Shown one piece after another: positions 34,520-47,500 of a stretch of DNA of 64,000 nucleotides. Location: the NCBI GenBank assembly GCA_021307315.1, contig JAJSPD010000034.1, positions 186,001-250,000 on the forward strand, read 5' to 3'. The position numbers and the translations under genes were made by a program. Source of the DNA: Bisporella sp. PMI_857. Its lineage: Eukaryota > Ascomycota > Leotiomycetes > Helotiales > Helotiaceae. How positions within the stretch are numbered: the stretch's first letter is position 1; each line of letters opens with the position of its first letter. Under the pieces are notes generated by a model. That model did no database searches. It saw only the letters and a list, made by a program, of their open reading frames with translations, and was not told the DNA's origin.

Positions 34520-35908
34520 TGTGGGAGAAAGGGGGTTGAAGAGAGAGCTTGAAGGAAGAAAAGAATTGGCGGAGTGAGGACGGCGGAAGCCTTATAAGTA
34601 AAAGGCTTGGGACCTTGGGAGTTTTGGGAAGACGCTAGTCGATCCAAACAGGCCAGCAAAATGGCGTGGGGAGCGAGGGGCGGCTCTTCTGGACCCTATC
34701 GGAGGGAGGGATGGATCTTTTAATTTTTAATATTTTTGGTTTCTGGTGGAAAAATAAGAAGCGTTTCCGTTTAGGTTTTTATAGCGAGGTAGAGCTTCGG
34801 AATGTATGGGCCAGGAGAACCTAGATATTGATGAATTCACTCTCGATTTTGGTGTATAATTTTCATTTTTCAGAGTCAGATTCTACACAAAGCCACAGTA
34901 TCACAAGACAAATTATGGATTTGATTCTAACATGTGCCTCGGAAAGACTGACAAACGCATGTTGATGGTGGTGGTAGGTGATGCTGAACCTGGTCTGGGA
35001 TCCCCAACAGAGCCAAGACTACACCTCAACAGTTTTGTTGACCCTCCCAAAAAAAATATTACGGCAGCCGGCTCCATCACATGCGGCAAAAAGTTAGTCG
35101 ACTATTCTTGAATGGGAATCATATCACATGTGATGATTTGCGGCATGATCTCTGAAATGGTTGCCCGTAGAAGCCACGATAAGCCTTGCCTTATCGAGAC
35201 TTCTGGTACCTGCCTCCATGACTTCATCGACGCTCTTGTCAGCCATGCAAAATCCCTACTACTTCTTTCTTCATCATGACTCTCTGTTTTCATCCTCGGG
35301 TCACATATTGGAGGCCTCAAATATGGGCTTCTCTGAGATTAACCAGGGCTCATTTTGTCCTGAAACGAAAACACAAACCGTTGGAATGGAGCCCTGGACA
35401 ATACCCGCGTGGCAAAATGCGTTCCGTGTTGCCGCGTTCCTGAATTGACAATGCGTCAGATCGGATAGGCTAACATAGCCAGTTGGATGTAGCCAAGGGA
35501 GAAGCAATCTACTCCTTTCAGACACCGCCTATTTCTGATGTAGCTGCATCTATCTGATGATCAAAAATCGAGAGATCAAACAACATGCCACTTTGGCGTA
35601 TTATATTTGGTTTCAATTTGTTAAGGCATAAGATGGGACGGTTTTAGCATCCTCAACAAACTGGATCCGAATATCCCCATAATGCACAGGCCACCATCAG
35701 CCAAGTCACATCTTTCTGCAAGGAGTGTTCTGCTCGCCTTCTTCTGCCGCCACTCCCAGGGCTCCAGCCTTACCAAGTTCTCCATCCCACTGTGGCACCC
35801 TGAAAAGTTGGGGCCATGCAAGCCCCTGCCAGAAAAAAAAGGGCTTCTTGCGTAGGCAGGTGGCAAATCTTCTTCTTCACGACCATCCTGTAATGACAGT
35901 CTGCAATG
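34520..35908. other. Intergenic, desaturase promoter and U6 3' flank
   Basis: The first few hundred bases upstream of the desaturase are its promoter. The rest has short frames only. No repeat or additional RNA gene was recognised. Confidence 0.45.
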
Positions 35909-36068
35909 AAAAAAATTGGTAGCTTCTCTTTGATTGAGCGTGTCATCCTTAGTGCAGGGGCCATGCTAATCTTCTCTGTATCGTTTCCTGTGACAGTGTT
36001 AGTGCTTGCTGGCTGGTGGGAGGATGTTCTGCAGGAACAACTCACAAATTGACCAAATGCCCGAAGGC
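35909..36068 (-). ncRNA. U6: U6 spliceosomal snRNA, interrupted by a 58-nt intron
   Basis: Minus-strand RNA polymerase III gene for the catalytic U6 snRNA. The 3' exon (35987-35909) contains the invariant ACAGAG box, the AGC triad (GATTAGCATGG) and the internal stem-loop region GGCCCCTGCACTAAGGATGA, then ends in TACCAA plus a seven-T terminator. The 5' exon (about 36068-36046) has a UUCG-capped hairpin (GCCTTCGGGC) followed by ATTTGGTCAATTT. Between them lies a canonical-looking intron, 36045-35988: donor GTGAGT, branch-like CACTAAC, acceptor CAG. Removing it restores the expected TCAATTTGAAACGATACAG. A TATATAA element lies upstream (about 36105-36111). The exact 5' end is approximate. Confidence 0.93.
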
Positions 36069-36104
36069 GAAGAGAAAAGAAGAGTTTGTAAGAGGGAGGC
36101 AGGC

Positions 36105-36111
36105 TTATATA
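36105..36111 (-). promoter_or_regulatory. TATA box of the U6 gene
   Basis: TATATAA on the minus strand, about 37 bp upstream of the first base of the U6 5' hairpin. This is a plausible position for the TATA element that directs pol III at U6 genes. Confidence 0.6.
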
Positions 36112-37202
36112 GGCCGTCACTGAGCAAAACACGCTAAGCCAGGCACCTCTGATAACAATGAAAACAAATTACTAAATCGAGACTAGCCTACCAAAGAGCC
36201 CCCTATCTCCAATCCCAGCCATCTCAGCCTCGTCTATTGAGCCATGGGTTTTGCTTCTCGACAGAGACTCTTTTACGCGACATAGGAGTAACTTCCTAGG
36301 TTCCAACAGCAAGCAATCTTCAATTCCTCACTTCATGCATAACCTCACAATGCAATTTATATTATAGACCATACTCTCATCGAGCTGAGATGGATTCTAT
36401 TACATCGGTTCATCATTATATAGCAACCGTATATGAATTCAAGAAAATGTAAATGTATTTATGTAGTGCCTATGCAGTGCGACGTGAGTATACAAGGAAG
36501 TCTCAACCGTTCCTTCTATTTTTTTAACATATCATCACTTACTCATGGCACATTACTCTGTGAAAGAAAAGATGTCCTTTCACTGACATTGGGTTATTCT
36601 ACTTTATACATCAATTACTTCATATACAACTCCTTGATACTAGTTTATTATCCTTTTGCCCGCAATGCCCAGTTACATCCTGCTACATCTGAATGTGGAT
36701 TACCTATGACAAAACAAATGGCCGCGGGGGCAATGGAAATATCATTTGAGGAATGGCTCCATCCATCGATAGCTAATCGCCACGGATCGCTCTTCTTGGA
36801 GCTTGGTATTCCTAAAGGAGAGTCTTTTGTCTCTGGCCAGTGCAGTTTAAAACGTGCGGCTTCCTGCTCAACACCACAACCTTATTCTGGCCAGCGACTT
36901 CCTACTCCACGGCAACCCTGTATAAGCAGGAGCTTCCCTTCCATTTTTTAAAATGATGTTGTCTCTTTCCATATCAGAAGACGAGCTCACTCATTAGCGA
37001 ACCTGCCTGCCTGTGAAGGTAGTTAAAGGCAGCCTTCTCCCAGAGTCTTCCATATCAAATCGCACTCATCCAACATCCGTCACTATATCTACACCACATT
37101 CATACCGCTTCCATAGAACTCACATCTTCTGTGGACCTGACATATACATATTCGACTGCACTCACAGGCCCACCTCCCACTGTATCCACGAAAACATCCG
37201 TC
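36112..37202. other. Intergenic region
   Basis: AT-rich. It contains one plus-strand frame of 172 codons (36433-36951) with no domain, poor composition and no start context worth noting. The last part is probably the promoter of the small membrane-protein gene. Confidence 0.4.
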
Positions 37203-37678
37203 ATGGCAAACAATAGCAAGAATTACCAAAGTTGCCTTCTCCCCGCGGACTTCTCAAAGAACGGAACCATCACCCTCGCTGTCCGAGAGGATAAAAAAGG
37301 CCTGGTTGGCTTCCAGGTCGCCATCGGTATACCGCCAACCCCACCTAATGCGTAGCGATCACTGATCGATCTCTAGATGATTCCCAATGTCCTGTGAAAG
37401 ATTCTGGCTTCGACGCAGGGATAAAGTACATTCGTACTTTCGACTCCAAATACATCGAGGCCTCTGAGGACAGAAACGGCTTCTCTGTCACTAACAGAGG
37501 TAGTGACCGGGCTGAAAGCTTGCAACCCACCGTACCCAACGATTTCGTTGTCCTTGTTTCTCTACTCGTGGTGATCTTGGCTGTGGTGCTTTTGTGTAAG
37601 ATGTTTTGGCATGGTAAACTTCCGGATATTGCTGACACGAGGAACAGGCTGCATCCTCTTATGCTGGAAGCTCTGTAG
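37203..37678 (+). CDS. Small single-pass membrane protein, unknown function
   Basis: Two exons, 37203-37326 and 37377-37678, joined across a 50-nt GT-AG intron with matching phase, give a 141-residue protein. The first 100 residues are hydrophilic and probably folded (TITLAVREDKKGLVGFQVAI, YIRTFDSKYIEASEDRNGF). A single strong transmembrane helix lies near residues 98-118 (FVVLVSLLVVILAVVLLCKMF), followed by a short basic tail (HGKLPDIADTRNRLH). No signal peptide is seen, so it may be tail-anchored-like or a type II protein. I do not recognise the family. Support comes from the clean intron and the sharp helix, not homology. Confidence 0.55.
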
Positions 37679-39755
37679 TGGAAGAAAGAAGGAAAAGAAG
37701 GCAAGCAATGAACATTAAGATGTTGGAATAGGTAACATTGATGGAGTTCTGTCGGGTATGAGGCAGGCAGAAATGCGCCAAGGATTGTATTGAATAAATC
37801 ATGATTCTTGAAGACGTTCTTTCATCCTGTGCACATGATTTGTGTGATTTTGTGTTATATTTGTGGCTAGTGGTTCGAGTATGAGAAGTAATAATACAGC
37901 TATCCATTATCTTCTCCCTGAACCTCTTCCCTTTCATGCATCCAGGCACTGTAGTCCAAAGTATTCCCAAAGTTTACACATCTAGCTTTTGCGATTTCTT
38001 GATGAACCGTTTGATTATCTCATCCTACAAAACTCAAGCACCCAGATTTATTGATTATCAATCACATCCAGCCCACGCAATTCTCTTCCAATATCCCTTT
38101 CATCCCAAACCCTCCTTAATTTTCCAACTTGAAACCAGCTACTCGGAGATAATCAGAAGAGGAAATCTTCTACGTGATGATTCGGGGGGAGTGGTACAAT
38201 AGAACCGTTGTATTTAGATGATTTTTCTCTTCTGCGTACGTTGTTATTTCTTTTTTTTTGGGGGGGGGGGGGGGGGAGGCAGCCTGATCGGCAGCAAAGA
38301 GCTGAACAGGTCTCGATGGGTGGGAGGGGAAGAAACACGCGGATTGTCTTGGAGGGGGGGGGGGGAGCCGGTTTGAGCAGGATCCTGCAAAGCCCCGTGT
38401 GAAGGTGGTATGGGAACGGGTTGTTAGGCAGAGGTGGAGCAGAAATGCAAAGGGGGGCCGCATGGGTGGTATGGTAGTAGGTATATCAAGGATGGGGAAA
38501 GAAATTGTGACTTGGGCGATACGAGGGTTGGAGTTTGACGCTTGGGGCTGTTTTTGGAAGGAGGGAGGGCGGATGGGGCGGAAAGGGGGGGGGTCGGTTT
38601 AGCTCCTTGCTTTTGTTTATGGTTATTCTTTTGTTTTGTTCTTTTTTTATTTATATTATTTGCCATGCCGTTTAGAGAGTATTGATTTTTCTGAAGGGAC
38701 TGACGTGCTTAGGCATAGTGACGATTGTTTCGGTGGTTATTGGGATGGTTGTCTTTACTTACTATATATACATATATATATAATGGAGAATACAACAGAA
38801 TTGAACGTATCAAGATTGCATAACTTTCCTCTTGAACTCGGATACCGCACATTGTGCATACAGCAAGAAATAGCAAACTTTGAAACATCGATATTTATAT
38901 ATCCTGACTCCAAATCTAGATACCCGCCCCTAACTATCCCCCACAAATCCCTAGACTGCCATCGCGGACCGCATACCCCGCGTGAAACAAGCGTATGGAC
39001 CTCACGCCATGTTCTCAAGTACCTAGGTAACTACCGTAAAGAGGCCATGTAGTCAGAGCCGTACGCCGGCGCGGCTTGCGGGAAATCCATCTGCAATGTG
39101 CAAGCAGGCCAAGGCACCGCATGATATCCCCATGACGCCTATTACTCCCAAACCTTCTATTTAGTGGATGGGAAATCGGAGTTAGAAAGACGGACGGACA
39201 GATAGATAGGTAGGTAGATAGATAGACAGCAGAGGACATACATATTCCGGGACATTATGATCGCTACGAGGACCTGGCAGAGCTACCTCGCTATGAGTTC
39301 ACAAAGAAACCTATATATATATAACCCGAACAAGATGGCAAGACATATTCTCCACATCCATGACTGGTAGCAAATCCATAATCTCTACCCATCCCCAATC
39401 ACCCAAACAAGATGCATAAGCCCAGAAACTCTCCGCTCCTTCACTCGCCGTAGCGAAAAAAAATCACAAGTACGCAAACAGCCACGCCAGAGAGGCAGGA
39501 TAGAGAGATATGGAATCCAAAGCACCACGCACGAGCCTTCTATCCCCCCTTGTACATATGCACATCTCTATCCAAAGCCCAACACCCCCCCTAGAAGTAA
39601 ACATCATCCCACAACCCGGCCCCCCAACAGCAAACCCAAAAACACACCAGTTCCAACCAAGCCGCGGGTCGAGAGAAAAATAACCCCAAACCTACCGAAG
39701 GGAGGGAGGGGGGAGGTGGAAACGAAACACATAAGAAAGGTAAGGAAGAAAGGAG

Positions 39756-39757
39756 GT

Positions 39758-39793
<36 letters not shown>

Positions 39794-39794
39794 A
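39756..39794. repeat. (GAAA)n microsatellite
   Basis: A perfect or near-perfect tandem run of about nine GAAA/AAAG units, preceded by imperfect purine repeats. Confidence 0.85.
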
Positions 39795-39937
39795 ACCGAA
39801 CGAGCCGCGAGCACGCGCCGCCCTACGAGAATTTTTAACGACGATCGCTAGGGTGGAGGAAAAAAAAAAGGGGGGGGGGGGGGCTACTGCACGACGGAAG
39901 GCGAACGGGGATAGGCACGGTGATAAAAGGGTTATTG

Positions 39938-39979
39938 AGAGAGTGAGAGAGAGAGAGAGTGTGTGTGTGTGTGAGAGAG
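39938..39979. repeat. GA / GT dinucleotide repeat block
   Basis: Adjacent GAGAGA and GTGTGT runs on the plus strand. Further downstream (about 40049-40092) is a GAT/GAC trinucleotide tract. Confidence 0.8.
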
Positions 39980-40821
39980 GGTAGCTGAGTTGAGGTTTTC
40001 GAAATGGCCGGATTTGGAAAGGCGTGGGTGGGACGAGGGACGGACGAACCGTCGTGATGATGGTAATGATGACGACGACGATGATGATGATGCAATAGTG
40101 GTTAGGAGGATGCTCTGTACCTTAGCATTAGATTGAGAATGATTTTATCATAGCTATTCCTTGCATCAGGGCGAGCACTTTGTCTTTGTCCACCTAAGGT
40201 TCAGAAATTAGACTTCAGATATTTGGTCGCTCCATACTGAGATCAAACACGAATCACAATACATGATGAGGTCAAGGCCTAAGCTTCATATCATATTTTT
40301 AATTGGCTAGTTGGAGCTGCTCTAGGTACATTAATATAAGGTGTTCTACCATGACAGCAAGCTCGTTGCACAGCAGAGATACTCTTGCTGTGCCTGTATG
40401 AATATGTTATCCTCCTCTTCTCCTCCCCCAAAGTGGTGTAGCCCATCCCACCCACATGCCCGATGAGGTCCGTCCTCCATTTGCATATGGGTCTTTTTGT
40501 CTAATAGTCCAGACTTTGAGTCTCCAGAACGCCACAAATGCCGTATACACAAAAGAAAAATAACCCGCCCAATGCTGCTGCTAGATGCTGATATGTATCC
40601 AGTTTAACTTCCCGGGCGATATGATGATTACGCTGGCGAGGCCAGAGGTAATTTATGCAATGCTAAGATCAAGATGAACAATAGTGGCGCCAGAGCCTTG
40701 GCTAAAGTACTACGAACTTTATGATTATCCGTGAATGAAAACTGAAGAATGATTAGCTTGGATGATCGATCTTCGCTTCCGATATACTCACAATATGTTT
40801 TCGCACTCAATTGCCCGCTTT

Positions 40822-43148
40822 TCATCGATTAGGGGGGGTGCTAGAGGCAGATTTGCTCATGCTACGCTCAGGTGCATGCCCATTGCGTCCAGAGATTGAG
40901 TCAAAGTCATAGTTTCGGAGAACGTTCTCGTACTTTGCGCTCTTCATAAACTTGGGGACGGAGTCCTGGCACGTTTATTAGTGGTGTAATTAATCCCCGA
41001 ATATAGGCTCAACTTACGCTTGCCATAAGCTTGAACACGGAGATTTGGGCATCTTCAAACAGCTGGGTCACCTCTCTCAGACTTTCAATCATTGCGGCGT
41101 CTTGGCCAACAGCCTTGGTCATTCTGGTGGCAAGTTGATTACGAAGGGCATGATCGATGTTGAGCTCGCAAGGTGAGCCTGGTGCTAAGAAAGCATTGTA
41201 AATGCCGTACGCTGAGGCCATGGTTTCCTTCACGGACTCTATGCTTGGCTGTCCTGGCCTCTCCCGGTTAGAATTTCCTGAACTATTCTTGATGGCTGCT
41301 TTGCAAGAATTGAGGAACTCATCCACCTCTATGTAGAATGACAGATTCTCCTCACAATGAGTATCTCGTAAATTCTCTCGGAAGAGTAAGCGAAGCGCTG
41401 CATCATTTAAAATCTTGTCTAACTTCTGCGTGTTTGAGTCACGAGAGGCTCCAGGTCGGTGCGGAGCTACAAGAGAGCCTTCGCTCTCAGACTTCCGGTC
41501 CCTGGTCATGTTCACCACGTCTTTGCCCTTTTGAGAGAGTTGATAAATTGCGTGTTTGGTTGGCTGGAATACCTTCGCGTCCTTTTCGTGCTGATGTTGC
41601 GCGAGGTATGCTCGATCTGATTGTACACACCATATGTATTCGTTCTCCAAGAATAGCTGTCCGATGTCAACTGTCTCCCTCCGATCGACCGTTGTGCAAC
41701 AATCCATCAACCAATCTGTTGCAGCTTTTCCCGTAAATGTCTGATACACTGTCCGGGGTGGAGATCCGACCTTTCGTTCTGAGGCCATCCTCACACCAGC
41801 TATACCATCTTTATATTCACTTAAAGAATCAGAGTCTGCGGAGCTGATGCTATTTTTGATGTTTGGGCCATTTGTGCCCACAAATCTACGGAAAATAACC
41901 TCAAGAGTGTTCTTGTCAGAGGACAGCTTATCAGTTGTAGGATCTCTTTCTAGAATAACCAATTGCATAGTATTTCTGGGAGAGTTGAGTAGATCGGTGA
42001 TATGCTTTTGTTGGATCCCATTCTTTGCGCAGAATCTCTCCAGCACATGTATGCCTTTTGGGGTTAGTTGCCAAACCGTTCCTGACATCTTGAACTCCTT
42101 GCCCTGCTTTCCGTCCGCAGTTTCGATAAATCTGGCATCCAAGAATCGTTGACATATTGCTCTCGCCATTTCACGAGCCATGGAGAATGTTGTAGTTGTG
42201 GTGGTTGTGACGATTCGGGAGGGGTCCTTGGGGTCTGGCATACGATTGGACTGGGAGAACTTTAGAGAGCCTAGGTTATTGATAGCCTCATCGGATATAA
42301 AAGAATGTTCTATGCTCGTCAATCTGATTCGGTGCTTCGCGAGTGGCAAGCTAACAACTAATGTCGAAAATAGATCTTTAAAGTCCTTCGTCAAAGTCAG
42401 CAATCTGGCGTAATATACGGTTTGCATACTGCGTGGCACTTACACGTGTGAACGGCCTTTCATCGGACGTCATGCGCAACAAGCGCGAAGAAGTTTGGTG
42501 CATCTTGCCGTTTGATTTCCCTCGCGGATTAAATGAAACCGGACGTGGTGTATTTGAGGCCGTATCCGCGTACGGCTGAGAAGGTGGATTGGTCTCGAGC
42601 AGAGACTGACGATGAGATGCTGTTGTAGAAGATAATATTCTGGTAGGTAGGGCCGAGGCAGCAGTGCTCGAGGCGATGGAATTGACGAGAGTGCTCGCCT
42701 GTGACTCTCCCGACTGCGAACCTTTGCTGTTGAAGAAGGAATTGCTACTATTACTATTTGTCGGAGTAGTGGGTGAACTCTGTGCAGTTCGATATAGACT
42801 GCTGGACGAGGCGCGAGGCCGCACTGAGGGATCGGAGAGGCTGGCGAGAGCGTTAGATGTTTTGTCTCGAGCCAACGCTGCCAAAGTTAACAAGCCGGGG
42901 ATATTTGGTCTTCCAAAGCTGGATGACAGAGTCGATTGATGTTTAGCACGACTCGGGCTATCTGACGAAGAGGTGCCGGATGCAGTGGTGGTGACGTTGG
43001 TAGCCTTGGGTGGTGGTGATGGTTGAAAGGAGTGTGAGAGCGAGTGCGAATGTGCCAGAGGAAGCGGCGATAGACGTCGGTCGGTTAGAGCAGGAATTAA
43101 GGTAGAGTGGGAGGTGGAGTTTGGTGAAGAGGTCTGGGAGAGAGCCAT
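40822..43148 (-). CDS. flbA: FlbA-like regulator of G-protein signalling (DEP-DEP-RGS)
   Basis: 738-residue RGS protein in three exons: 43148-42444, 42385-41018 and 40965-40822. In Aspergillus the homologue FlbA accelerates GTP hydrolysis by the G-alpha subunit FadA and switches growth to asexual development. The first 225 residues are Ser/Thr/Pro-rich and disordered. The fungal DR domain starts at SSRLLRMTSDERPFTRDFKD. Two DEP domains follow (around FSMAREMARAICQRFLDARF, and VYQTFTGKAATDWLMDCCTT). The RGS box runs from LDKILNDAALRLLFRENLRD through EENLSFYIEVDEFL to SVPKFMKSAKYENVL. An unusual run of seven threonines precedes the first DEP domain. Size and architecture match FlbA (about 720 residues). 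Confidence 0.94.
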
Positions 43149-43720
43149 CTAAGGGATGGTAATATTAAGAGAAAGGATGTTTTACGATTGACCAGGCGAG
43201 AGAGAGAGAGTTCTTAGTGAGAGTGCTAAAAGGGCCCCCAGCCGCAACAAGGAAGAGGGCAGTCAGGCTGGTTCAGGCTTGGGTCAGGTTCAGGTTCAGG
43301 GTGCGGTAAGAAAGTTAGGAAAAGCAGAATGAACTACTTTACTACTCTGGGCTGCCCTGCCCATCGGGACAGTACCAATAACAATGCAGAAATCATGGGC
43401 AGCATCGGTGGCCGTTTTCTTTCTTGCTTCCTGGTCCTGGCTTGCTGTCTGTGGGAGGGGAGGGGTGGTGGTGGAGGGGGGCGAGCAGACCCTGTCCCTG
43501 ACACCTAAGCGTTTAAGTCTATTGTACAGTATATCTAAGCAGCCTGAAGCTCGACCTCCGTGCTCACTCTACTTACATACAGTAGTAGTTTTAGTGGTAA
43601 CAGTACAGTATAGTACAGTAGCAGTGGGTATTGGGGGGGGGGGGGGGAATAGATGCCAGTAAGGATGATGTAGGGTCGCACTACAGGTGGAGTCCAGCCC
43701 AACCCACAGCGGCGACAGGT

Positions 43721-43721
<1 letters not shown>

Positions 43722-43751
<30 letters not shown>
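43722..43751. repeat. 30-base poly-T tract
   Basis: Uninterrupted run of 30 T residues on the plus strand, about 570 bp upstream of the RGS start codon. Not followed by an obvious retroposed sequence. Confidence 0.9.
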
Positions 43752-43752
<1 letters not shown>

Positions 43753-44534
43753 GGCAGATGGACGGAGGGGGAATGGTGAGTGGTTACTTAGGAGTGCTGC
43801 CAGAAGGAGGAGAGGGGTTTTGAACCCCCCCTGTGGTCTTCTGATGATGATGATTATTTAAGGTAGCGTTGCTGCAGATGAAAGATCTACTCGCGTGGTG
43901 TACAGGGATTGCGCAGCCCACTGGCTAGGAAGAATCAACCGAAAGAATATTCGATGCCGAGATCTCAGGTGTTTGTGAAACCCAGTACGATTTTCCACTC
44001 TTGAGGCCTGACTCGCGCATCCAATTTATACGAAGTCGGCAAAGCAAAGTGATTTTTACATGCGGATGAATTTTTCCTTATTTCAAATTTTTTTTAATTT
44101 TTAATTTTTTTTTAAATATCAGAGCCATTAGTTGGTGCATTCAACGTACGATAAATCAGTGAGGACTCGTGGTGGTCGCCTAGATAGCAGGCTAATCAAA
44201 AATCTTACATCTTACTGGTACACAAAAACCAATACAGTAGTACCTCTATGCCCGGCATACTTACTGGATGATGACTCTGTGGCCTCACCAAAAATGTATA
44301 ATCCGCAAGTATCGACCAAGTGAGTACATATCGTATCATTATTATTTATCAGGTGGGGCTCCAAGGCTAATAACAGCACGAGTCTTCCCATCCACGATAC
44401 CTGCATGCGCCTTTGCCCCTGTCCTTATTTCTGTCAATTGTGGTCTTCCCCTTACCCAATCCAGCCTGTGCAACAACCTCTCGCCTTCACAAAGAGAGAG
44501 CGGCTCCAAGCCGTATGGTGCCCACCACCCGCTA

Positions 44535-44535
44535 G

Positions 44536-44568
<33 letters not shown>

Positions 44569-44569
44569 C
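44535..44569. repeat. (CTA)n trinucleotide repeat
   Basis: About eleven tandem CTA units. The surrounding sequence is not coding in any convincing frame. Confidence 0.85.
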
Positions 44570-47500
44570 ACTGTATATTGCCCGTCGCGGGTGAGCCCGA
44601 TTGCTTGGTAAACTCATGCAAAGGTGGCTTCATAAGAACTCTTTTTAATGCGTTTCGCCGCATCTTGAAATCTTATGCGTTGATTTTGGGAGAACTTCTG
44701 CGTCATCATGGGGGCTCTGCAGAAACCATAGACCACCAGTTCTTGATCCAGCCCGCCCCTAAGTACCAAGGCACCAAAGCACCAAACAAAAATGCATTCA
44801 AGAAAAGCCAACTACTCCGATGCCAATTCCTAGATCTATTAACCTCACTGCCGTTGATTGATCCGAGATTGACACGCAAGGGGTGCTCTTGTTTCACCGA
44901 TATGAACAAATCAATGCTCACGCCGATATTTGGCCGGGACACACCGGCGAACTGCAAACATAGATTGCCGGAAATCTGGACAACATTAAAAACCTAGAAG
45001 TCTGCAGGGCAAGGTCTCTCTCATAGTTGCCTTTGTCACGTTTTGCGAAACTCAAATTTCACCATAACCATGCAGGAAGCCGCTTTCCCATGTTGCAGGT
45101 TAAGCTTCTCCCATAACTCGTCCAGAAACGCATTGTCAAAGATCCGCAGCAATGGCATAAGTATCTTAGAACATTTGTAGTCTCTGATCTGGTCCCCGCC
45201 GCAGATGGTCGCTGACGGGAGTTCTGCGGACGAATTCGTGGCCAGCAACGATAGATCTGCCGTGAAAATGCAGAGTGTCTTGCTATCCTGGTCCTTTGAC
45301 AGGAAACGTCTCAAACCTTGGAGATAAAAATAGCCCTCTAATGTTGTTGCAGAGAGGCATGTCAAAAGGTTAAAACAAAATCATCAGCAAAAAGCCTTTT
45401 GATTTCATGTTTATTGATTGATTCACGAGGGAGTACGTGTTGTTGATACAAGTAACTTTCCGTTTGGAGATATTAAGGTCCAGCGGGAATGAAAGTTTCG
45501 GCATTTGGGATTTCGCGTATGCATCGCTACCCACAACGTGTCCTACCATACCTGAAGCAGTAGGTTGAGCCCTGGGGCCTGGTCTGGGCGTGAAGGGGAA
45601 TATGCTAGTTGCATCAGTGGTTTGTCACCGCCATGTTTCTCACCCAGCAAGATATGCATAGATCGCACCATGGTAAGTAGACTTTGGACGGCAGCAGGGA
45701 ATAATGGGGGGGGGGGGCGCGCACCAAAGGAAGAAGTGGGAACGTCCAGGTTTGAAGCTATGGCCGGCGGAGGGGTAGGCAGGCATGGCCATCAAACTGT
45801 AATGTACTGTACAATACTGTAATGTGGAAGTCAACAATCTAGGACAATTCCACGTGGCAGGGAGTCTTACCATAAGGACACTTCTATGGGCGAAGAAATG
45901 ACTGGCTCTTACTATAATGTGGTGTGGTGATGATCCCCAGCCACTCAGTTTGCTGTCAGACACACGATATCACGTTCTTCATCCCCTCGAATAATAATTT
46001 GCTTTTTGGTATTGATTGGTATTCATGAAGAGAGGCTGTGATGTACTGTATGCGATGTATATCCGATCCGGAGCAGGCTTGATTTGTCAAATTAAACCCC
46101 CCCCAAAAATCAACTTAGCCTTTACGGTGTCTCTTTCTCGCTCGCTTACCTTCGTTTTTGGTTTGATTAATCACCCCCAGCGCAAGCCCGAACGACCCCT
46201 CACTTCAGACTCTCAGGGGGGGGGGAACTGTGGCCGGGTAAAAGCAGCGGGCGTCGTCTGCAAAAAGTTTCCGGCCGCCCACGTTTTCCACGTTTCTCTC
46301 TGTCTTGGGTCAGTGAGTTTCGTCAGACCACGCGAAAACCAGGATGCAAGCAACATCGCCAGGGTGCCATGCACGCTGGACTGCCTGAGTGGCCAACTCC
46401 CCAACAACCCGTCGCGTGCGTGGGCCTGCGTGGCCAACAAAGAGTGGAAAATAAAAAGGGTAAGACTTGGCCACAGATGAATGTATTTTGTGAAATATGA
46501 TCTGACAGCCGGAGCGCCGGCCTTTTGAATCTGAGAGACAGTAAGCCATTCATTGGGGGGTTTACATCCCACTGACTAATTTTGGGCGGGAGTCGCGACT
46601 TCGGAATAATAGCTGCCTATTGATATAGCCCGGCCCGGGATTTCGGGTAAGGAGGGCAAACTGCTGACGGAAGCGGGTGCATCTGGACATAAGAGAAATG
46701 TTCATTCTGAACACAGATCTTCAACAGGCCACCGAGTGCGGCATGTTTCTGTATGTCGAGCGACGCCGACCAACATGAAAGCGTCAAAGGAGGCCCTATC
46801 CCTCAAAACATCACCAGTACGGATTAGAATTAGAAGCCTAATAATCAGGATGAAAGCATTAACGCCTTTTCACCTCAGTCGCCAGCCAAGATCTCTCTAA
46901 GTCTCTCTCTTTCTCTCTCTCGCGCTCATTTAGCACGCCGTTCACATCGCCTCTTTCTATTATTGTGTTCGCCGCTCCCGATTTGTCAGCAGTCATACAC
47001 TTCTTATCTCCTAAACAGGTAGCGAGATGGGGATTTTCCCAAGCCTCACGGGTTACCCACGGGTCGTGAAACAACAATTGCTTTCTTCCTAAACCTGCTT
47101 GGCCTAGCGTTGCCACATACGCCACAGCGAAATAAACCTTCGGGTAAGCCCCTTACCAGGAGGCTGAGGTAGTCTACTCAATTTAGTAATTTTGCCGCAC
47201 TCAAATTCAGATCCTTTCCAAAACTAGATCAGCACTGGTTCAAATCTTGAAGCAACTTCCGGAAATCAGGTTGGAATCCTTTTGTCTTACTGACCTTCCA
47301 AATATACCCCCCATCAGGTCATCATCATCATAAAATATTCCAAATTCAGACGGATGCGACCAAGCCATACGTTCCCTCAGTCGATAATCTCCGAACGTTT
47401 GAAGGATCTCCCATAAGCGAGAAAGTAAAAAGCCCCTTTTCCCACGTTTTGGAAATTTTGGGAACTCATCTACCACCCATGGCGCTCCACAGAAGGAAGC

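Larger units (their letters stand above)
37679..40821. other. 3.1-kb simple-sequence-rich intergenic region
   Basis: Holds several G runs (about 38260-38277, 38354-38366 and 39871-39882), tetranucleotide and dinucleotide repeats listed separately, and short frames whose translations are dominated by repeats. No gene recognised. Part may be the 3' UTR of the RGS gene. Confidence 0.5.

Noticed and set aside
36433..36951. 172-codon plus-strand open frame
   Set aside because: Composition looks non-coding, no domain, and no splice context.
43795..43835. tRNA T-arm-like palindrome (GGGGTTTTGAACCCCC)
   Set aside because: No D arm, anticodon arm or acceptor stem could be placed around it on either strand.
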